From contig DGDR01000012.1 in the NCBI GenBank assembly GCA_002385545.1, forward strand, positions 1 through 10,498: a stretch of 10,498 nucleotides of DNA, written 5' to 3'. The translations under genes and the position numbers were made by a program. Position 1 is the first letter of the stretch. The number at the start of each line of letters is the position of its first letter. Positions 6,285 to 10,498 of the stretch are shown here, piece by piece. The DNA comes from Clostridium sp. UBA3947. Its GTDB lineage: Bacteria > Bacillota > Clostridia > Clostridiales > Clostridiaceae. Under the pieces are notes generated by a model. That model saw only the letters and a list, made by a program, of their open reading frames with translations. It did not search any database and was not told the origin of the DNA.

Positions 6285-6770
6285 ATGAATTTACAAAAAC
6301 TATATGCCTTGCAAAAGGAATTAGATTCAAGAATTGTGTCTGAACATAACCTTCAATCCGAAAACTTAATTCAAAGAAAAACCTTGGCCCTTCAAGTTGA
6401 AATAGGAGAATTAGCAAATGAAACAAGATGCTTTAAATATTGGAGCGATAAAGCTCCCTCTCCTAAGGACGTAATTTTAGAGGAATATGTAGATTGCCTT
6501 CACTTCATTTTATCTATTGGATTAGAAAAGAACTTTCAGGATATTAATATAGAACCAAAGTTGACAGACGCCTCTCTCACAGATCAATTTCTTAATTTGT
6601 ATATAGATTTAAATGACTTCATAATATGTTTATCTCATGATCAATATATTACTCTCTTCGAGGACTTTTTAAATCTTGGCTTATCCTTAGGCTTTACAGA
6701 AGAAGAAATAGAAAATGCCTATATTAGAAAAAATTCAATTAATCATGAAAGGCAAAATAACGGTTATTAA
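6285..6770 (+). CDS. Dimeric (all-alpha) dUTP diphosphatase
   Basis: Hydrolyses dUTP to dUMP and pyrophosphate, keeping uracil out of DNA and supplying dUMP for thymidylate synthesis. The 161 residues match the dimeric dUTPase/MazG-like fold, not the trimeric beta-type. The metal-binding helices show E39-x-x-E42 in EIGELANE and E67-x-x-D70 in EEYVDCLHF. The C-terminal signature AYIRKNSINHERQNNGY carries the conserved K-N, N-H, R-Q and GY residues. The start ATG 6285 is preceded by AAAGGA, which can pair with CCTTT next to the start codon (see findings). It precedes the YdcZ-type gene by 39 nt with no terminator between, so the two are probably co-transcribed. Bacteriophages also carry this family, but no other phage gene is near. 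Confidence 0.9.
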   Translation: MNLQKLYALQKELDSRIVSEHNLQSENLIQRKTLALQVEIGELANETRCFKYWSDKAPSPKDVILEEYVDCLHFILSIGLEKNFQDINIEPKLTDASLTDQFLNLYIDLNDFIICLSHDQYITLFEDFLNLGLSLGFTEEEIENAYIRKNSINHERQNNGY

Positions 6771-6809
6771 ATATACTTTTGGTTAGACTAAGTTTGAGGT
6801 GATATACTA

Positions 6810-7241
6810 ATGACTGGTCTAATCTTTGCTATCATAGCCGGTGCGGCTATGAGCTTCCAAGGTGTATTTAATACCAGATTGCAGGAAAAAATAGGAACTT
6901 GGCAAACAAATTTAATTGTTCAAGGTACCGCCTTTTTAATCACAATAATAATAATGCTTTTCGTTCGTGATGGAAACATAAAAAATCTAAAGGAAGTAAA
7001 TAAACTCTATCTCTTAGGTGGTGCTATAGGTGTAGTTATCACCTTTACTGTTATGAAAGGCATTCAGCTTCTAGGCGCAACTTATGCCATATCTACTATT
7101 TTAGTTTCTCAGTTAACTGCAGCTGCTCTCATTGATTTCCTTGGACTTTTTGACACCAACAAGGTTCCCTTTGGAGCTAATAAAATTTTAGGTGTTATTA
7201 TTATGATCGTTGGAATTATCATTTTTAAATGGAAAAGCTAA
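6810..7241 (+). CDS. YdcZ-type DMT-superfamily membrane protein
   Basis: A 143-residue integral membrane protein with about five hydrophobic segments (roughly 2-22, 34-53, 65-83, 88-112, 122-141). Its length and motifs fit the small YdcZ branch of the drug/metabolite transporter superfamily: the early SFQGVFNTRL stretch with the N-x-x-L pattern and the later SQLTAAALIDFLGLF segment. Substrate is unknown; small DMT proteins usually act as dimers. ATG 6810 is preceded by GAGGTGAT about 7 nt away. It is the last gene of the probable dUTPase-YdcZ unit, and its 3' end forms the left arm of the terminator. Confidence 0.87.
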   Translation: MTGLIFAIIAGAAMSFQGVFNTRLQEKIGTWQTNLIVQGTAFLITIIIMLFVRDGNIKNLKEVNKLYLLGGAIGVVITFTVMKGIQLLGATYAISTILVSQLTAAALIDFLGLFDTNKVPFGANKILGVIIMIVGIIIFKWKS

Positions 7242-7264
7242 AAAAAGCTTCTTTCCATTTTTTT
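7227..7264 (+). terminator. Terminator overlapping the end of the YdcZ-type gene
   Basis: AAATGGAAA (7227-7235) pairs with TTTCCATTT (7252-7260). An inner AGCT/AGCT stem (7236-7239, 7246-7249) closes a loop of A residues. The T-run spans 7258-7264. The left arm is coding and the stop codon TAA (7239-7241) lies across the inner stem and loop. Confidence 0.85.
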
Positions 7265-7294
7265 CTTTTTAGTGGAAAGTAAGCCTTTTGGGTG

Positions 7295-7322
7295 ATAACA
7301 TTTGTATTTTCTTTCATATAAT
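7295..7322 (+). promoter_or_regulatory. Promoter of the S8 peptidase gene, sigma class uncertain
   Basis: TATAAT at 7317-7322 with ATAACA at 7295-7300 (16-nt spacer) could be sigma-A. The same bases read CATATAAT at 7315-7322, close to the sporulation sigma-E -10 (CATACAAT-like), with ATA at 7295-7297 in the -35 area. The sequence alone does not decide between them. Confidence 0.45.
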
Positions 7323-7360
7323 ATTATGGTAGACGCTTTTGCCAATGGAAGGAGATACAA

Positions 7361-8584
7361 ATGTTTTTTGTAAGGAATAAAATAGACTATAGGTTACTGT
7401 ACTCTATAGATAATAATCTCTACAAAAGTTATCGCGTGAATATTTATTGTAAGACTCTATCTCAGAGCACCGAAAAAAGGGTTCGATCCCATAAGGGGGT
7501 TATTCACTGTTCTTTGCACAGCTATAATTTTATTTGCGCCACCCTGACTCCCAAGGCAATAAAGCGCATCATAGAATTACCGGAGGTTGAACATATATCC
7601 CTGGATAGCTATGCCTTTCTTTGTGGAAGCAGTGTTTTTAGCGCCAACGGTGTAAGTATAAAAGGAAAATGCAGCTTAACGGGAAAAGGCATAGGTATAG
7701 CTTTAATAGACAGCGGGGCCTATCCTCATCCAGATCTTGAAACACCTAATAATAAGATAAAGAATTTTATAGATTTAATAAATAACTACAAGTATCCTTA
7801 CGACGATAACGGCCACGGCACCTTTATGGCTGGTTTAATTTGTGGTAGCGGTTATGCTTCCAAAGGAATGTATAAGGGTGTAGCAGAAAACAGCCATCTA
7901 TATGTTATTAAGGCCTTTAACTCCTTAGGTAGAGCCTATATTTCAGATTTATTATATGCTATAAGCTTATTAATAGATGATTGTGAGCAATATAATATTA
8001 GAATCGCTTGTCTTCCCTTCGAAATTCTAGAATACGACCCTTACAATATGAAAATTTTTTCACAGCTTTTTGATAAGCTTATTTCCCTTGGAATCATCCC
8101 TGTAGTTCCCACTGGTTCATTAGGTAATATGGAAGGAACTATCACTGGTATAGCGGCTCTAGGAAATTGCATAACAGTAGGGGGACTAGATACTACCAGC
8201 TCCCGTATACGTTGCTATTCCTATTCTTCAGCCGGCCCTGCAGGAAAAGACGACAAGCCTAATTTGGTTGCGGCCTGTGTGGATTTATGCTCACTAAATT
8301 CAAATCCCAATTATATACCTGAGCGAAATGGTGTAAAGCTATACCCTCATAAGCTAGAAAAAGCCTATACTACCTACACTGGCACCTCCTGCGCCGCAGC
8401 ATATATAAGCGGTATCATAGCAATGCTAATAGAAAACAATTCAGAGCTTCAGTTTAAGGATATATGCTCCTTGATAAAGGTTTCTTCCAATAGAATCGAC
8501 GAATCCCATTGGCTTCAAGGAGATGGAATATTGGATGTAAAGAAGCTTTTATATAATAAGGAAAAAATAGCTCAGAGAAAATAA
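7361..8584 (+). CDS. Subtilase (S8) family protein with altered oxyanion site
   Basis: A 407-residue subtilisin-fold protein. Residues about 22-86 look like an I9-type propeptide domain; the catalytic domain runs from about 105 to 395. The triad is present: D117 in IALIDSG, H152 in NGHGT and S343 in GTSCAAA. Three normally conserved positions differ. The oxyanion Asn of the A-G-N-x-G motif is Ser (S253 in TGSLG), the substrate-strand S-L-G is C-L-P (217-219), and the Pro after the catalytic Ser motif is Ala (A347). There is no signal peptide and there are 14 cysteines, so it probably works in a reducing compartment, such as the cytoplasm, mother cell or forespore. It is shorter than the clostridial Csp germination proteases and I would not call it one. 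ATG 7361 has AAGGAG 7-8 nt upstream. It converges on the M23 gene. Activity may be low or specialised. Confidence 0.87.
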   Translation: MFFVRNKIDYRLLYSIDNNLYKSYRVNIYCKTLSQSTEKRVRSHKGVIHCSLHSYNFICATLTPKAIKRIIELPEVEHISLDSYAFLCGSSVFSANGVSIKGKCSLTGKGIGIALIDSGAYPHPDLETPNNKIKNFIDLINNYKYPYDDNGHGTFMAGLICGSGYASKGMYKGVAENSHLYVIKAFNSLGRAYISDLLYAISLLIDDCEQYNIRIACLPFEILEYDPYNMKIFSQLFDKLISLGIIPVVPTGSLGNMEGTITGIAALGNCITVGGLDTTSSRIRCYSYSSAGPAGKDDKPNLVAACVDLCSLNSNPNYIPERNGVKLYPHKLEKAYTTYTGTSCAAAYISGIIAMLIENNSELQFKDICSLIKVSSNRIDESHWLQGDGILDVKKLLYNKEKIAQRK

Positions 8585-8620
8585 GCAAAGTTAGCCTAGC
8601 TTTAAGTTCATACAACCACT

Positions 8621-8652
8621 ATAAGTAAAGTGGTGCCAGCCACTTTACTTAT
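8621..8652. terminator. Perfect hairpin between convergent genes
   Basis: ATAAGTAAAGTGG (8621-8633) pairs perfectly over 13 bp with CCACTTTACTTAT (8640-8652), loop TGCCAG. It overlaps the last codons of the minus-strand M23 gene and lies 36 nt past the S8 stop. There is no T-run on either strand, so termination is plausible but not assured. Confidence 0.5.
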
Positions 8653-9634
8653 ATATGTAGGGATAGGGATTTACTGGAGTACCATTGACAAGAACCTCAA
8701 AATGAACATGTGGTCCAGTGCTGTTGCCTGTACTTCCTACATCCGCTATTTGTTGTCCCTTCTTTACATACTGACCCTCTGATACCCTAAGGACGCTACA
8801 ATGGCCATAAATCGTTTGAAGGTTGCCCTTATGCTGTATTTTTACAACCTTACCGTAGCCATTGAGCCAGCCTGCATATATAACCTTTCCGTCCATAGCA
8901 GCATAAATTGGAGAGCCTGCTGCTGCAGCTATGTCTATACCTTCATGCATTCGCCCCCACCTTTTGCCATACATGGAGCTTATTCTGCCCCTAGATGGCG
9001 CCATCATAGAAATTACTTTGGAGCTGTTAGATGGCACACTTGGCTCCTTTTCATATGCAAGCTTTACCCCAGGGGTTAAGCCCTGATCTGTATTGCTTAT
9101 TAGCCTTTCCACCATTTTATCTACATTATCTATTTCACTTATATAGGCCTCCACAAAATTATACTTTACTACGCTTTTAATGCCTTTGAATTTTCCTTGC
9201 TTTTCAGAAGACTTGCTGGAATAATGAGCCTTTAGCTCGGTCATTATCCTTTCCCCTTCTTCGATGCTAGCCAGCAGACCAACTCTGCTTCCATCTATAT
9301 TCATTTCAACAGCTTTTATTTTGGCATTTAAAGCTTTGATAATATTTTCCTTTATATCCTCCCTACTGCTTTGGGCACTTTCACTAGCTATAACCCTTTT
9401 GTATATTGTATCCTCTTCTATCTTAAGTCCATCAAATCTATTTACCAATTCACTATAAATCTCATTTGTAATTACTTCCCCAGTGTTTAAATCCTTTATA
9501 CAAGCTACTGCCTTTCCATTGACATAAATCTCATAAGCATTTGGAGTAGATAGGCAGTAAAAGCCTATACAGCCTAGCAAACTTGCAGCGGCAATAACCT
9601 TACTGGTTTTGCCTATACTTATTAAACTTTTCAC
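8645..9634 (-). CDS. Membrane-anchored M23 (LytM-type) peptidase
   Basis: A 329-residue predicted peptidoglycan endopeptidase. A hydrophobic segment at about 13-29 acts as signal anchor with the rest outside. Residues 33-180 are a charged, helix-rich region without a domain I recognise. The M23 domain occupies about 209-326 and has a complete zinc site: H230 and D234 in HEGID, H278 in YGH, and H309 and H311 in HVHFE, so catalysis is expected, not a degenerate LytM regulator. By family knowledge it cuts peptide cross-links. The start is GTG 9634 with AAAGGA about 9-10 nt upstream; a nearby ATG at 9644 is out of frame. No convincing promoter is visible on this strand between 9635 and 9800. The gene may serve growth or engulfment; the sequence does not say which. 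Confidence 0.9.
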   Translation of the reverse strand: MKSLISIGKTSKVIAAASLLGCIGFYCLSTPNAYEIYVNGKAVACIKDLNTGEVITNEIYSELVNRFDGLKIEEDTIYKRVIASESAQSSREDIKENIIKALNAKIKAVEMNIDGSRVGLLASIEEGERIMTELKAHYSSKSSEKQGKFKGIKSVVKYNFVEAYISEIDNVDKMVERLISNTDQGLTPGVKLAYEKEPSVPSNSSKVISMMAPSRGRISSMYGKRWGRMHEGIDIAAAAGSPIYAAMDGKVIYAGWLNGYGKVVKIQHKGNLQTIYGHCSVLRVSEGQYVKKGQQIADVGSTGNSTGPHVHFEVLVNGTPVNPYPYIYK

Positions 9635-9727
9635 TTTCTCGCATCCTTTCTTAAATAGTGAGCAGTGAACCTTCTTAGTTTATCCAGCTTTACTATTTTT
9701 ATTCCTACCTATGCTAATTTTTCTTTG

Positions 9728-9756
9728 TTGAGGCTACCCTTCCACTCTGCTATAAT
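9728..9756 (+). promoter_or_regulatory. Sigma-A promoter of the dnaD-like gene leader
   Basis: TTGAGG (9728-9733), a 17-nt spacer and a perfect TATAAT (9751-9756). Expected start near 9763, giving a leader of about 104 nt before the DnaD-domain start codon. No other promoter fits between the leader terminator and that gene. Confidence 0.68.
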
Positions 9757-9808
9757 GTATTTAGGTATTCAACTGCAAGGGCTACTTGATTAGCAAAGGG
9801 CTAGATAG

Positions 9809-9886
9809 ATGAAATTCGGCAGGGCTGAATTTCTTTTTATATTTAATTTAGAAAGGGCGGTTGGCGATGAGTACTTTTATGTTTAA
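9809..9886 (+). CDS. Candidate upstream leader ORF, 25 codons
   Basis: ATG 9809 opens a 25-residue frame (begins MKFGRAEF) that ends at TAA 9886, overlapping the DnaD start by 20 nt in another frame. AAAGGG at 9796-9801 sits about 7 nt before the ATG, a better SD than chance would often give. The ATG ends on the first base of the terminator stem, so a ribosome starting here would block that hairpin. A still smaller frame, TTG 9786 to TGA 9812, overlaps it by ATGA. The peptide has no recognised function. Composition alone cannot prove translation. Confidence 0.32.
   Translation: MKFGRAEFLFIFNLERAVGDEYFYV
9811..9838 (+). terminator. Leader terminator (candidate attenuator) upstream of the dnaD-like gene
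   Basis: GAAATTCGGC (9811-9820) pairs with GCTGAATTTC (9824-9833) over 10 bp with one wobble, loop AGG, followed by TTTTT (9834-9838). It lies about 50-75 nt after the predicted transcription start and 28 nt before the DnaD-domain gene. Transcription must pass it to reach the gene. The leader does not match any riboswitch or T-box I know. The alternative is a small RNA of about 75 nt ending here. Confidence 0.7.
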
Positions 9887-10498
9887 AAAATCTTTTTTAG
9901 ACTACACACCAGTTAGCAACATATTCATAGAAAAATATATGCCTAGAGCCCGAGGGGAGTTTGTTAAGGTATATTTACTAGCTCTAAAATATTGTGTTCA
10001 TGGAGAACCAGGAGTAAATTCTGCCTTAATGGCCTCTACACTGCATCTTTTAGAATCAGATGTAATGAACGCTTGGAATTACTGGAGCGATGAAGGTGTA
10101 ATAAGATTTATACCTATAGATAATATGAACAACTACAGCATAGAGTTTATAGACCTTACCGATGAAGCTGTAAAATCCAAGGAAGAAATCAACCTGTTAG
10201 ATGAGCTGACCAACACTTCTACAAAGGATATGCTGAAGGAAATAGAAAAGCTAGTATCAAGGCCTCTTGCTTCTAAGGAGATGGCTACTTATATTAGTTG
10301 GCAAAAGGACTTTTCCTTTACCCCTGAGCTTATTCTATTACTTATCCAATACTGTGTATCCAAAGGAAAGTCTGACTATAGATATATAGAAAAGGTAGCC
10401 ATATCCTGGCACGACTCTAACATTAAAACTGTAGAACAAGCTCAGAGCTATATTAAAAAGCATGAGGATAAATGGATTAAGTTCAGGAAAATTCTTTC
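9867..10498 (+). CDS. DnaD-domain replication protein, 3' end outside window
   Basis: Partial: 210 codons are seen and the frame is still open at the window edge. Residues about 14-82 look like the winged-helix N-terminal domain of DnaD/DnaB-type primosome proteins (a helical stretch FVKVYLLALKYC, then a second helix and the NYWSDEGVIRF wing). Residues about 122-195 match the DnaD/DnaB_2 C-terminal domain, including the Y-x3-I/V-x3-W pattern at Y173, V177 and W181 followed by NIKT at 185-188. In Firmicutes such proteins help load the replicative helicase with a DnaI/DnaC-type ATPase, which often lies next door; that would be just beyond this window. ATG 9867 has AAAGGG about 9 nt upstream. 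It is expressed through the leader with an internal terminator. Confidence 0.85.
   Translation, partial: MSTFMFKKSFLDYTPVSNIFIEKYMPRARGEFVKVYLLALKYCVHGEPGVNSALMASTLHLLESDVMNAWNYWSDEGVIRFIPIDNMNNYSIEFIDLTDEAVKSKEEINLLDELTNTSTKDMLKEIEKLVSRPLASKEMATYISWQKDFSFTPELILLLIQYCVSKGKSDYRYIEKVAISWHDSNIKTVEQAQSYIKKHEDKWIKFRKIL

Noticed and set aside
7361..8584. Assignment of the S8 protein as a Csp germination protease.
   Set aside because: It is shorter than Csp proteins as I know them, stands alone and not in a cspABC set, and no germination genes such as sleC are adjacent.
8801..9079. A 92-codon plus-strand frame opposite the M23 domain.
   Set aside because: It mirrors the conserved zinc-site coding region; no SD and no recognisable protein features.
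9763..9838. Known riboswitch, T-box or c-di-GMP motif in the dnaD leader.
   Set aside because: Too short, and none of the conserved cores (T-box sequence, GEMM tetraloop region) is visible.

Overview
The window reads as chromosome of a spore-forming, low-GC clostridium, probably Clostridium sensu stricto or a close relative. It is AT-rich and its Shine-Dalgarno sites are strong (AAAGGAG, AGGAGG). It carries typical clostridial families: a DUF348/G5/3D wall protein, a GerMN lipoprotein, a YdcZ-type DMT protein and a DnaD-domain replication protein. Genus is inferred from gene content and sequence style, not from a search. No phage, transposase, tRNA, rRNA or CRISPR array was found.

Layout, left to right. 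(1) 87-1227: a sigma-A promoter, a membrane-anchored 3D-domain cell-wall protein and its terminator. (2) 1228-1897: a gene-free stretch with a degenerate 7-nt periodic repeat, imperfect palindromes and a near-symmetrical terminator. (3) 1898-5161, minus strand: murA, then walJ (yycJ), then a GerMN lipoprotein in one likely operon, followed by a SEC-C protein with its own promoter. (4) 5162-5447: divergent promoter region for murA (minus) and a 2H phosphoesterase (plus). (5) 5448-7264, plus strand: 2H phosphoesterase with terminator, then a dimeric dUTPase and a short YdcZ-type DMT protein with terminator. (6) 7295-8584: a subtilase (S8) with an intact triad but altered oxyanion and substrate positions. 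It converges on (7) 8645-9634, a membrane-anchored M23 peptidase on the minus strand. (8) 9728 to the end: a promoter and a leader with an internal intrinsic terminator, then a DnaD-domain gene that runs off the window.

The shared theme is envelope biology: peptidoglycan precursor synthesis (MurA), a WalJ-type metallo-beta-lactamase-fold enzyme, a probable spore or envelope lipoprotein, and two putative peptidoglycan-cleaving proteins (3D and M23). The 2H phosphoesterase and dUTPase concern RNA and nucleotide metabolism, and DnaD concerns replication restart or initiation.

The observations most worth checking are these. The dnaD leader has a terminator whose 5' arm starts on the last base of the start codon of an SD-equipped small ORF. 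The 3D gene has a strong SD that serves only ATT codons. The 1228-1845 intergenic region has a heptad-repeat structure and may encode an RNA. The subtilase lacks the oxyanion asparagine. I do not see a clearly new multi-gene system here.
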